From positions 20,852,902 through 20,916,901 of the forward strand of contig NC_044301.2 of assembly GCF_004027225.2 (NCBI RefSeq): a DNA stretch of 64,000 bases, written 5' to 3'. Below are positions 52,735 through 63,255 of the stretch, piece by piece. This stretch comes from Strigops habroptila (lineage: Eukaryota; Chordata; Aves; Psittaciformes; Psittacidae). The notes under the pieces were generated by a model, which saw only the letters and a list, made by a program, of their open reading frames with translations, made no database searches and had not been told where the DNA came from. The position numbers were made by a program, and so were the translations under genes. How positions within the stretch are numbered: position 1 is the stretch's first letter; every line of letters starts with the position of its first letter.

Positions 52735-53818
52735 AGCAACACTGAGAGAAGTCCTGCACAACATCCTTGTCTCTAAACTGGAAAGACATAAATTTGATGG
52801 ATGGACCACTTGATGGATAAAGAACTGGCTGGATGGCTGCACGCAAAGAGTTGTGGTCAACGGCTCAATGTCTAATTGGAGACCAGTAACGATTGGTGTC
52901 CCTCAGGGGTCAGTGTTGGGACTGATCATGTTCAACATCTTTGTCGGCAAAATGGACAGTGGGATTGAGCGTGCCCTCAGCAAGTTTGCCGATGACACTA
53001 TGTGGTTCAGTTGATACGCTGGAGGGAAGGGATGCCATCCAGAGGGACCTTGACACGCTTGTGAGGTGAGCTGATGCCAACCTTATGAAGTTTAACCAAG
53101 CCAAGTGCAAGGTCCTACACCTGGGTCAGGGCAATCCCAGGCACAGCTACAGGTTGGGCAGAGAAGAGATTCAGAGCAGCCCTGCAGAGAAGGACTTGGG
53201 GGTGTTGGTTGACGAGAAGCTTAACATGAGCCAGCTTCAGTGTGCGCTTGCAGCCCAGAAAGCCAACCATATTCTGGGCTGCATCAAAAGAAGTGTGACC
53301 AGCAGGTCAAAGGAGGTGATCCTGCCCCTCTACTCTGCTCTCGTGAGACCTCACTTGGAGTACTGTGTACACTTCTGGTGTCCTCAACATAAGGAGGACA
53401 TGGAGCTGTTGGAGCGAGTCCAGAGGAGGGCCACGAGGAAGATAAGAGGGCTGGAGCACCTCCCATATGAAGACAGGCTGAGAGAGTTGGGGCTGTTCAG
53501 CCTGGAGAAGAGAAGGCTGCGTGGAGACCTCATAGCAGCCTTCCAGTATCTGAAGGGGGCCTACAAGGATGCTGGGGAGGGACTCTTCCTTAGGGACTGT
53601 AGTGGTAGGACAAGGGGTAATGGCTTCAAGCTTAAACAGGGGAAGTTTAGGTTAGATATAAGGAAGAAGTTCTTTACTGTGAGGGTGGTGAGGCACTGGA
53701 ACAGGTTGGACGGAGTCTTGGGTGACACGGTTTAGTGCAAGGTGTCCCTGCCCATGGCAGGGGGGTTGGAACTAGATGATCTTAAGGTCCTTTCCAACCC
53801 TAACTATTCTATGATTCT
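52735..53818 (+). mobile_element. CR1, right-arm mirror
   Basis: Mirror of 4608-5691. ORF2 C-terminal frame 53085-53735, with the FADD motif region upstream at about 52988 in a broken frame. It ends ATTCTATGATTCTA. Confidence 0.93.
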
Positions 53819-56188
53819 AAGTGACACAGGTACCTCTCAGCTTGGCTTGCAGTGGTAGAGCAGGAGGAGGGAAACAGCTTGATTGTGACTCAAAGGCCAC
53901 GAATGAACAGATTTCTCCATGGGAGTGTGCTCCCTGGAGAGCTGCTGAAGCGTGCAGATTGCAGGAGAAGCCCAGGAATCTATCTGTGTGCAGGAGGTGG
54001 CTGAAGTCATCTCCAAACCCCACAGACTGGAGGAGGTCAGTAAGCTCCGAGTGAGCAACTGTCACTCCACACCCCTGAAATCCATAAGCAGGCTAAGAAA
54101 CCTAAAGCTGGTCATTAGGAATCACAAAAACAGTAATTAGAACAGGACTGTCATGAGGTCACATCTAGAACATCAATATAAGGCATTTATCCAGCAGCAG
54201 GGGACCACTACCCTGGGAAAACATCCTCCTCTAGGGATGCGGGAGGCCCAAAGCTCCCTGGACTTACTATTCACATGAGCATAGGGTCCTGCAAGGAACC
54301 GTGTAAATAGACTTACTACCCACAAAAGCAGCTCAGAGCTTTGAGGGGTCCAAAAATACTGCTGCCTGGTCAGGCTGAGTGTGTGTGGGAGCACCGGAAC
54401 TAATCCAGGTCCTGCTTCAGTGGCTCTGCCTGTGTGGGGTCCGCTGGGCCACCACTGATCACACTGTGGGCTGCAGTGAGGAGTTAAACCTTCAAAAGGC
54501 AGCTGATTTTGGTAGGAGTGAGCTGTGGCTTTAGTTTAGCCTTATTATTTAATCACATCTCATGGAGCTGTGAGCAACCACCTCATTATAAAGCAGGTGG
54601 AAGCCCAGCCTTTTATTTCTTAATGGCATCACAGGAAGAAGGGCTTGTTTTAAGTTGGAGTTGTCCTTTAACAACAACAACCAAACAAACAAGGATGGCT
54701 TGAAAGTAGTTTAAGAAAAATGAGATTGTGTGCAGAGTTGGGGAGGCTTCTGCTGCAGTACCAAGAGCATCAGCTGTATTCCTTGCTGGCTTTCTAAATG
54801 GCTGCTTTGTTTGCCAAAACCATCTCTCCAAAATGTTAAGAGATGACACCAATTAAAACATGAGCCAAGCTTAAAGTAAAGGTTCTTCTAATTGAAGTTC
54901 TTCTAAAGTTTTATTCTCTTGGCCTCTGTTGGCGTCACCTGACTGGTCACACAGGATTTACCCTGATGTGTGACTGTAGTAGTCATAAATCACATGTTGT
55001 CTCATGTATTAAAAATAGATTCCCATCTTTACATCCTGAGAGGAGCTGAATCAGCAGAGAACTGCACCCACGTGAGCACAGATGGGTAGTTTTGACCTTA
55101 TGCTTGACATAATGATGCCTTCCACCATGAGAGAGTTGCTGTAGAGCTTTAAGGGAGCACGGCTGAAGCAGAGATGGATATGTTTATCTTGAAGTTGCAA
55201 AAGGAGGTGAGCAGTGGGCGCAGATGCCACCTCCAGAGTGAGACAGGGGAAGAGAAACAGAGCAAGGACCAAAGGGTCACTGAGCTCCTTCCCCAAATTA
55301 GCGTCCCTTCAGTTTGCCATGACAGACAGGAATAGGCCTGAGCACATTTCCCGAGTGGCCTAATTTCCTTGCCCTCATGCAATGTTCTCTTTCTTCAGCA
55401 CAGCATTTGATTTATTTAGGATTTGAGAGCTCACAACCTCTAGTGCAGGATAAAGATGGTCAACAATTAACTATAGGTTGGAGTATTTGTTTTTTCCTCC
55501 TAAGTATTGCAATGTCCTGGGTTCAGCTACAGCAGTCATTTTTCTCCTTCTTAGTAGCTGGTGCAGTGCTGTGTTTTTGACTTTCAGCCTGGGAACAACG
55601 CTGATAACACTGATGTTTTTAGTTGTTGCTAAGTAGTGTTTACTCCGACCAAGGATTTTCTCAGTCTCATGCTCTGCCAGGGAGGAGGGGAAGCCGGGAG
55701 GAAGCAGAGACAGGACACCTGACCCAAACTGGCCAAAGGGGTATTCCATCCCACAGCACATCATGCCCAGTATAGAAACCGGGGGGAGTTACCCGGAAGG
55801 CCCAGATCACTGCTCGGGTGGGGCTGGGTATCGGTCGGCGGGTGGTGAGCAATTGTATCCTCTCCCCTTGTTATTTCCCTTATCATTATTATTATTGCTG
55901 GTAGCAGTAGTGGTTTTGTATTATACCTTAGTTGCAGGACTGTTCTTATCTCAACCCGTGGGAGTTACATTCTTTTGATTCTCCTCCCCATCCCTCTGGG
56001 AGCGGGGGGAGGAAGAAGGGGGGAGTGAGCGAGCGGCTGCGTGGTTCTGAGTTACCGGCTGGGCTTAAACCACGACAGTTCTTTGTGGCGCCCAACGTGG
56101 GGCTCGAAGGGTTGAGATAATGACAGAGTGTGTCTAATCGTATTTCTGATAAGCATTTATTGTTTCGGATTAATAGTCACTCGTCACA

Positions 56189-56734
56189 ATGCTGATTTGC
56201 TGGCTCTCAGAGCTGATGCGCTCAATCTCAGAGTTTCAGCGTGTTGTACCTTACTTACAGCCACTATTTGCTGTTTTAGTGTTTATCGGCTGGGGGGCCT
56301 GGGCTAAGGTTCTTGTTTCACTGTACTTCGTGGTAATGACTTGTAATACAATAAACTCATTAATCATGGAACTGGTCTGGTTTCTGTTCGCAGCGTGGTC
56401 ATCACCTCTATACTTTGGGAGGTATATAATGAAATTTTTTAGCAATTGCATATCTTTTTTTTTCTCCTCGGGGGGTCAACCTGCAAAGGAGGCATTCCCT
56501 TACACCCCGCGCTCCCCCACCAGCCTGTTTACAGCAGCATTTGAGAGTTCTGAATGTTTTGGATGGCCTTTGAATACCCTTGAGACCTGCCTGCTGATTG
56601 TGCTGGGGATCAGCATGTTGGCACACATACGGAGTGTGTTTTACCCACGGCCATCCCACCCTGGGAACACCCTATTTCGTCTGATCTCGAAAGTTAAGCA
56701 GTATCGGGTTCAAATCTGGTCTAGGGTTAGATGA
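56189..56734 (+). CDS. Leader (pre-gag) multi-pass membrane ORF, longest version
   Basis: An uninterrupted 181-codon frame (MLICWLSELMRSISEF...) starts about 85 nt after the primer site. Hydrophobic segments lie at about residues 22-45 (LFAVLVFIGWGAWAKVLVSL), 55-75 (INSLIMELVWFLFAAW), 85-95 (CISFFF) and 130-142 (CLLIVLGISML). The C-terminal residues PRPSHPGNTLFRLISKVKQ are encoded by the 5S-derived block, and the frame stops soon after it. Compared with A2 the true N-terminus is lost through an 8-nt deletion and a one-base gain near 56130-56180, so the original protein was longer. I recognise no family. Its place before gag is reminiscent of leader-encoded accessory proteins of some retroviruses, but no homology is claimed. 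Confidence 0.6.
   Translation: MLICWLSELMRSISEFQRVVPYLQPLFAVLVFIGWGAWAKVLVSLYFVVMTCNTINSLIMELVWFLFAAWSSPLYFGRYIMKFFSNCISFFFSSGGQPAKEAFPYTPRSPTSLFTAAFESSECFGWPLNTLETCLLIVLGISMLAHIRSVFYPRPSHPGNTLFRLISKVKQYRVQIWSRVR
56645..56709 (+). repeat. 5S rRNA-derived block (A1 mirror)
   Basis: CCACGGCCATCCCACCCTG, then CGTCTGATCTCGAAAG and TTAAGCAGTATCGGG. Identical to the left-arm A1 block. Confidence 0.86.
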
Positions 56735-56941
56735 CGATATAGGAGGACCACCAAGAGATTTTCCCCGAGGCTGGACAGTCATGAGTGGCCGGGTGTGTGG
56801 GATAGTATGGGCAAGTACCTAGGACAGTGGGCCCCTCCAGTGCTTTGGAACTTCACCCCTGAACAAGTGAACATCCAGAAAAACTAGTAAAACACTTAAA
56901 CGAGGTGTGCTGTCGTCCTGGTTATACCAGAGAGGGACAAA

Positions 56942-57938
56942 ACACCTCAGGGATCCGTGTTGAGGCTGGTCCAGTTCAACATCTTTGTCGGCAAAATGGA
57001 CAGTGGGATTGAGTGTGCCCTCAGGAAGTTTGCTGATGACACCAAGCTGTGTGGTTTGGTTGATATGCTGGAGGGAAGGGATGCCATCCAGAGGGACCTT
57101 GACAGGCTTGTGAGGTGGGCCAATGCCAACCTTATGAAGTTTAACCAAGCCAAGTGCAAGGTCCTACACCTGGGTCTGGGCAATCCCAGGCACAGCTACA
57201 GGTTGGGCAGAGAAGAGATCCAGAGCAGCCCTGCAGAGAAAGACTTGGGGGTGTTGGTTGATGGGAAGCTTAAAATGAGCCAGCTTCAGTGTGCGCTTGC
57301 AGCCCAAAAAGCCAACCATATTCTGGGCTGCATCAAAAGAAGCGTGACCAGCAGGTCAAAGGAGGTAATCCTGCCCCTCTACTCTGCTCTCGTGAGACCT
57401 CACTTGGAGTACTGTGTACACTTCTGGTGTCCTCAACATAAGAAGGACATGGAGCTGTTGGAGCGAGTCTAGAGGAGGGCCATGAGGAAGATAAGAGGGC
57501 TGGAGCACCTCCCATATGAAGACAGGCTGAGAGAGTTGGGGCTGTTCAGCCTGGAGAAGAGAAGGCTGCGTGGAGACCCCATAGCAGCCTTCCAGTATCT
57601 GAAGGGGGTCTATAAGGATGCTGGGGAGGGACTCTTCCTTAGGGACTGTAGTGGTAGGAGAAGGGGTAATGGCTTTAAGCTTAAACAGGGGAAGTTTAGG
57701 TTAGATATAAGGAAGAAGTTCTTTACAGTGAGGGTGGTGAGGCACTGGAATGGGTTGCCCAGGGAGTTTGTGGATGCTCCATCCCTGGCGGTGTTCAAGG
57801 CCAGGTTGGACAGAGCCTTGGGCCACATGGTTTAGTGCGAGGTGTCCCTGCCCATGGCAGGGGGGTTGGAACTAGATGATCTTAAGGTCCTTTCCAACCC
57901 TTTTCTATGATTCTATGATTCTATGATTCTATAATTCT
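56942..57938 (+). mobile_element. CR1 inserted at the outer end of the right arm
   Basis: A 5'-truncated CR1 starting in ORF2 upstream of [10 protein letters not shown]. The frame is open from 56957 to a TAG at 57470-57472, then 57482-57835. It ends in four ATTCTATGATTCT-type repeats. The ERV sequence before it (GGGACAAA) and after it (AATCATGG) is contiguous in the left arm. Confidence 0.92.
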
Positions 57939-58140
57939 AAATCATGGCAATGTGCTGGGGCTTGGCTTACGCCTACAGAGCCCTGCTCAACACTATCCAG
58001 CACCTTCCAAGGGAAAAAAAATGTCTCTGGATCTGATGGCAAAGCAACAGACATCGCAGCTACTCCAACTCCAAGCACAGCAGCTAGACCAACTCCAGTG
58101 ACAAGTACAGCAGCTACTCAAACCACGACAAGCTCCAGTT
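57939..58140 (+). mobile_element. ERV-L gag start fragment after the CR1
   Basis: It continues the A1 element at the very next ERV base (TCATGGCAATGTGCTGGGGC) into the Thr/Pro-rich gag region. It differs from the left-arm sequence at roughly 10 of 200 positions, whereas the arm before the CR1 is identical over about 240 bp. It loses similarity near 58140. Confidence 0.75.
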
Positions 58141-58475
58141 CACATTTTGCCTCAAATAGAGATAGGTCTCTGGTCTTCTACCAACTTTGGTGAGCCCAGT
58201 TTCATCTAAGTGATGGCTCAAATCCCACTAGAGGCCCCGAAATCAGGACTTGGAACTCCAGACCTAGGAACAGACACCAACCTTCTTTTGTGGACATGGG
58301 TCCTTGTGCTCCTCAGGGGAGCTTGTGGTTATTATAGCCAACTATGTATTTATGTCTATCACTCCAGAAAATGTTGAAATGTAATGGGATCATTTCTTAA
58401 TGCTCTGCAAAACACAGCACTCCCTAGAAAAGTACATTTTCTTGATTTAGCTGTATTAGACTATGAGCCCTAGAT
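58141..58475. other. Unassigned segment
   Basis: 335 bp with no recognised feature between two ERV-L pieces. Confidence 0.4.
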
Positions 58476-59365
58476 TGAACAATAACCCATCTGGGCCGCT
58501 GCACTATGGCAAGATATCACTGCCTGGGTGCAGAACCTGGTGGTGAAGGTACGCCACGTAGATGCTCATGTACCCAAGAGTCAGGCCACTGAGGAACACC
58601 AGAACAACCAACAGGTGGATCAAGCTGCTAAGATTGAAGTGGCTCAGATGGACTTAGATTGGCAACATAAGGGTGAATTATTTTGAGCCCAGTGGGCCCA
58701 TGACACCTCAGGCCATCAAGGCAGAGATGCAACATAGAGATGAGCTCGTGATCGAGGGGTGGACTTAACAATGGACGCTATTGCCCAGGTTATTCACGAA
58801 TGTGAAACATGCTGCAATTAATCAAGCCAAGCGATTAAAGCCTCTCTGGTATGGAGGACGATGGCTGAAGTACAAGTATGGGGAGGCCTGGCAGATTGAC
58901 TATATCACACTCCCACCAACCCGCCAGGGCAAGCGCTATGTGCTTACCATGGTGGAAGCAACCACCGGCTGGCTGGAAACATACGCTGTGTCCCATGCCA
59001 CTGCCCGGAACACTATCCTGGGCCTTGAGAAACAAGTCTTGTGGCGACACGGCACCCCAGAGAGAATTGAGTCAGACAATGGGACTCATTTCCAGAACAA
59101 CCTTATAGACACTTGGGCCAAAGAGCATAGATTGAGTGGGTATATCACATCCCCTACCATGCACCAGCCTCTGGGAAAATCGAACGGTACAATGGGCTGT
59201 TAAAAACTACACTGAGAGCAATGGGTGGTGGGACTTTCAAACACTGGGATACACATTTACCAAAAGCCACCTGGTTGGTCAACAGTAGGGGATCTGCCAA
59301 CAGGGCTGGCCCAGCCCAATGAGAACTTTTATGTGCTATAGATGGGGATAAAGTTCCTGTGGTGC
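58476..59365 (+). pseudogene. ERV-L RNase H end-integrase fragment
   Basis: It starts at the end of RNase H (VRHVDAHVPKS) and includes the integrase zinc region, with the same post-CETC frameshift (about 58812) and a further TGA at about 58684. The core start WQIDYITLPPTRQGKRYVL and DNGTHFQNNLIDTWAKEH are visible. A one-base loss lies near 59130. It ends where an A-family LTR is inserted. Confidence 0.85.
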
Positions 59366-60190
59366 TGTCCTGGGTTCAGCTATAGAAGTCATTTTTCTCC
59401 TTCGTAGTAGGTGGTGCAGTGCTGTGTTTTTTAACTTTCAGCCTGGGAACAACACTGATAACACCGATGGTTTTAGTTGTTGCTAAGTAATGTTTACTCC
59501 AACCAAGGACTTTCTCAGTCTCATGCTTTGCCAGGGAGGAGGGGAAGCCGGGAGGAAGCAGAGACGTGACACCTGACCCAAACTGGCCAAAGGGGTATTC
59601 CATACCACAGCACGTCATGCCCAGTATAGTAACTGGGGGGAGTTACCTGGAAGGCCCAGATCACTGCTCGGGTCGGGCTGGGTATCGGTCGGCGGGTGGT
59701 GAGCAATTATATCCTCTCCCCTTGTTATTTCCCCTATCATTATTATTATTAGTCTGTGGCGTATGAAAGGCATGGACTCAGAGCATCTTCATGCAGCGAA
59801 TCACTTTATTGCCTATTGCTCTAGCTTTTATACCATTCTAGCAAAGCTGTCTTTAGCCTATTGCTCTAACTCTTATGCCAAACTATTTTATCACATCATG
59901 TTTAGTTCCTGGTTTACAGTTTTGATTTTTTCAGCATTCTTCGTCGTTTCACAAACAGTCCCAGAATAACCAGTTCCTTATCTTTCTGTTCTCCTGCTCC
60001 TGTCCAGCTGGGTTGCTCTGCTTAATGACACAGTGTACTTTGCTTCTTCTTTAACTCTTTCTTCTCCAGCCAAGCAGTTACTTCTCTTGGGCAATAATCA
60101 AATAGTTTCCATCCTCTCCTACATCTCCCCCTTCTTTATTTGTCTGCGAAAGGGCAAGGTTCGCATATAACTGTGTGACCGTAACCTGAT

Positions 60191-61561
60191 TCATGTTTCG
60201 ATTGATTGTTGAACACAAGAAAAAAGACAAGGAAGAAATAAGGCAATCATTAATATAGCAACCATATCTGCCAAGGTAGGGTTACGACTGCGAAGAGGCT
60301 GTAATGCTTGCTTGCAGTCGTCATTGGTATTATCATATTCTAATTGCTTTAGTAATAACTCTCGAGCCTCCTCATGCTTGACCTGTTGTTGTAAAACATT
60401 TTGAAGGCAATCGACAAAGACAGGATACGGCTCCTTCAGACCCTGCAAAACCTTGGCAAAAGATTCAGTAGAGGCGCGTCCGGACTCAGGTATTTTCCAG
60501 ACAGCTTTAAGCGCAGCCTCCTTAATCTGTAAATAAGCCTCCCTAGGGTACCCAGGTTGTGCAATAGGAGCTGCATAATTATTCTCCCCAGCTAATTGCT
60601 CATAGGAAATAGCAAGTGCCCGATTAAGATTGTCTATCGAGGTCACCACACCTGCTCGCGAAAGTCGGACATCCACATCATATACTGAATTGGGGTGAGC
60701 ACCATACAAAGCAATGATTTCCAGTCATGAGGTGTAAATACATAAGATTCTGCTGTCGCTTCAGGAAGGGACATGGCAAATGTACTATGAATTCCTCCTT
60801 CCCGAACAGCCATATGCAACTCTTTAACAGCCTCATAAGGCAACGGTTGCCATTCGGGAGTCTGGTGTGGCTAATAGACAAGCGGGCACGCCACCGCTAC
60901 CCCCATGTCCCCCCGCTTAAGAGCTTCCCGCCTGCAGTCCTGCCATCGGTCCTCCAGACCCCACCCCTGCTTCCCTGTAAATGTCTGCAACTCAGCAGGA
61001 GGAGGAAACAAGTCCGGCTCCTTTTCCGGATCTACAAAACCAGAATCAAAGGGGTCCGTAGGGTCGTTAGGATCATCAGGGTTATCAGGGTCATCACTCG
61101 ACTCAGCCGCTCCTGATAGAGGTGCTTGCACCTTGAGGATCATCGTGGTCAGCAGTTGAGGACTGCGATGACAAAGGAGGCACAGACAGGAAGACAGCTG
61201 GTGATGAGGCTTCAGGAGAATTTACCCCCTTATGAGTGTTGGTAGCTTCCTTAGATGTGACGGCATTGGCGGCAGCACTGGTCTGTATCTGGCGAAGAGT
61301 GGTCAGGATTTGCCACCAGGTTGCCAAATGCTTCCCTGCTGTGGGGTCCCCGTTTGAAGCAGCATCATGCAGCCATTTACCAACAGCTTGCCAAGCGGGG
61401 ATTTGGAAAGTGCCACCAGCCGGAAAGTCAGGCACTTTATCATGGATCCATTCTAACAAAGTCATAAGTTGCGGACGTGATACGGGCCAATGCTGAGCTT
61501 CAAGCAGACGGCGCATTACTTCCAGACTGTGCTGCTGATCTCGGGATAACTTCCCTCCCAT
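60191..61561 (-). pseudogene. gag of ERV-K-like provirus F, fused to a hydrophobic tail
   Basis: The start MGGKLSRDQQ has the N-terminal Gly expected of a myristoylated matrix protein. A matrix-like region runs to about 61140. A frame change leads into an acidic Asp/Pro repeat (DDPDNPDDPNDPTDPF) and PPPAELQ. After an in-frame TAG at about 60871 comes a capsid-like region (HMAVREGGIHSTFAMSL, YVFTPHDWKSL). A further frameshift lies near 60660, before the C-terminal capsid part (EPYPVFVDCLQNVL, YDNTNDDCKQAL). The last 20 residues (ADMVAILMIALFLPCLFSC) are hydrophobic and look like a membrane anchor brought in by an internal deletion. The type resembles betaretroviral/ERV-K gag. Confidence 0.82.
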
Positions 61562-61676
61562 GGTTCCCGACCACTCACCTTCTTAACGGTGATGGGTGCA
61601 AAATATCAAAGTTCCCGCGGCTCCTGGTTCAGTCGGGCTACGCCACCGGTTCGGGCTCCGTGAGCCTCCAATTCAT

Positions 61677-61695
61677 GTCCCAGTTCAGGCAGCCA
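61677..61695 (-). promoter_or_regulatory. Primer-site-like sequence of provirus F
   Basis: The minus strand reads TGGCTGCCTGAACTGGGAC two bases inside the LTR. It resembles a Lys-type primer site with an extra base. Assignment is tentative. Confidence 0.5.
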
Positions 61696-62250
61696 TTTGT
61701 GGCGTATGTAAGGCACGGACTCAGAGCATCTTCATGCAGCGAATCACTTTATTGCCTATTACTCTAGCTTTTATACCATTCTAGCAAAGCTATCTTTAGC
61801 CTATTGCTCTCTTATGCCAAACTATTTTATCACATCATGTTTAGTTCCTGGTTTACAGTTTTGGTTTTTTCAGCATTCTTCGTTGTTTCACAAACAGTCC
61901 CAGAACAACCAGTTCCTTATCTTTCTGTTCTCCTACTCCTGTCCAGCTGGGTTGCTCTGCTTAATCACACAGTGCACTTTGCTTCTTCTTTAACTCTTTC
62001 TTCTCCAGCCAAGCAGTTACTTCTCTTTGGCAATAATGAAATAGTTTCCATCCTCTCCTACAAGTGGTAGTAGTTGTGGTTTTGTATTATACCTTAGGCT
62101 TAGTTACTGGACTGCTCTTATCTCAACCCATGGGAGTTACATTCTTCTGATTCTCCTCCCCATCCCTCCGGGAGCAGGGGGAGGAAGAAGGGAGGGAGTG
62201 AGCGAGCGGCCACGTGGTTCCGAGTTACCAGCTGGGCTCAAACCACAACA

Positions 62251-63030
62251 GTGCTTTACACCGCAGCCAGGGAGAATGGTCCTGTAGGCTTTAATCATAG
62301 GTTTAAACTAACAACAGTGTGTGTGGCTTTAACATAGTAAAATAGAGCAAACTGTTCTAACTTGCTAACACGTAGAGAGAAAGGAATGTTCGACTGACGG
62401 GGGAAGGAACATCACAGGACTGATAACGACTAAGGAGACAGTAAATAAGACCAAGGATGCCAGCCTTCAAGATAGCAGAGTGGCGCCCGACGTGGAGCGA
62501 GACTGGAACAGGACAGAAGCAAGGACATAGCAACTGCTAACTCAGCACTAGGACCTTGCGAGCATGCACAGGCACTGAGGTCATTCAGTAAACACATTGA
62601 GGAAGACTATCTACAACCACCAGAGACCCCCACTCAGGAAGAAAGCACATGTGTAATTAGAATGCAAACTAACAGTATTATAATTAGTTCCCGGTAATCT
62701 CATGAATATGTAAATCGTTTTACTGGAAAAGCTGTAAATATGCATGAGTATGCTAAATGTATAGCTGCTGCTGGCAAGTAACGGTGCGCTCACCTTTGTG
62801 AAATGATTTGTGTGTGCACCCAGCGCTGCAATAAAGAATGCCTGCTTTCTAAAACTCCAAATCGAGTCTTACACAGTTTCTCTGCCCGACTTTGACAGTA
62901 TCAGTCCTACCTGGAGCCTCTGGCAGAAAGCTCCAGGGGAGACTTGAGGTCAACCCCTTGGCTTTTGGAGTCGGGGATACAGAGGATCCGAGGCTAGCTA
63001 TAAACCAACTGCAAAAGAGATACTGGCAGC
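62251..63030 (+). mobile_element. ERV-L RNase H-proximal fragment with nested LTR D
   Basis: TTTACACCGCAGCCAGGGAG (62255-62274) matches copy E at 28095. The piece is split at GTCC by LTR D and resumes at 62904 (GTCCTACCTGGAGCCTCTGG), losing similarity near 63030. Confidence 0.8.
62283..62903 (+). repeat. Solo LTR D, third copy (621 bp)
   Basis: TGTAGGCTTTAATC to GACAGTATCA, with a perfect 4-bp duplication GTCC (62279-62282, 62904-62907). It includes an embedded TGGCGCCCGACGTGGAGC at 62481-62498, followed by a leader-like GAGACTGGAACAGG, and a polyadenylation signal AATAAAGAATGCC. Confidence 0.85.
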
Positions 63031-63255
63031 CTATATACGATATAGAGAGAACAGAGATGAAGAAGAAATACATCACCAATTACCACTGAATCATCATCCG
63101 GGCCCACACTTCCAGCTGGGAAGCCCCGTCCTAATAATCCTATTCCAAACTGGAACTGACAGTGGAGCCTGCAGCATAGCGTCTGCATCTCCGACAAAAA
63201 TAGCAGTCTTCATCCCCTCCTCCTTAACACACTGAACACAATCCCGTAAAGCATA
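63031..63255. other. Unassigned segment
   Basis: 225 bp with no recognised feature. It may be another retroviral pol or host remnant. Confidence 0.35.

Larger units (their letters stand above)
55513..56941 (+). mobile_element. ERV-L-like copy A1, right-arm mirror
   Basis: It comprises LTR 55513-56077, Lys-type primer site 56086-56103 (TGGCGCCCAACGTGGGGC), leader membrane frame 56189-56734 and 5S block 56645-56709. A CR1 is inserted at 56942. A diverged gag start resumes after it at 57939. Confidence 0.9.
59755..62062 (-). mobile_element. Compact ERV-K-like provirus F (2.3 kb)
   Basis: On the minus strand: 5' LTR 62062-61698 (365 bp), primer-site-like sequence 61695-61677, gag from 61561, purine tract (AAAGAAGGGGGAGA) and 3' LTR 60123-59755 (369 bp). 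The two LTRs are very similar but differ by several substitutions and a 4-bp indel. The internal part is only about 1.57 kb, with no protease, pol or most of env. It is inserted in an A-family LTR, with AGT shared at both flanks. Confidence 0.86.
59366..62250 (+). repeat. A-family solo LTR interrupted by an ERV-K-like provirus
   Basis: LTR halves lie at 59366-59754 and 62063-62250 (ends AAACCACAACA). The outer flanks are GTGC on both sides (59362-59365, 62251-62254), a 4-bp target duplication. The sequences further out come from integrase on the left and from before RNase H on the right, so the target was itself rearranged. Confidence 0.82.

Noticed and set aside
56645-56709. A functional 5S rRNA gene
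   Set aside because: Only the 5' half matches. The 3' half, the T-run terminator and box C are not recognisable, and it lies inside an ERV frame.
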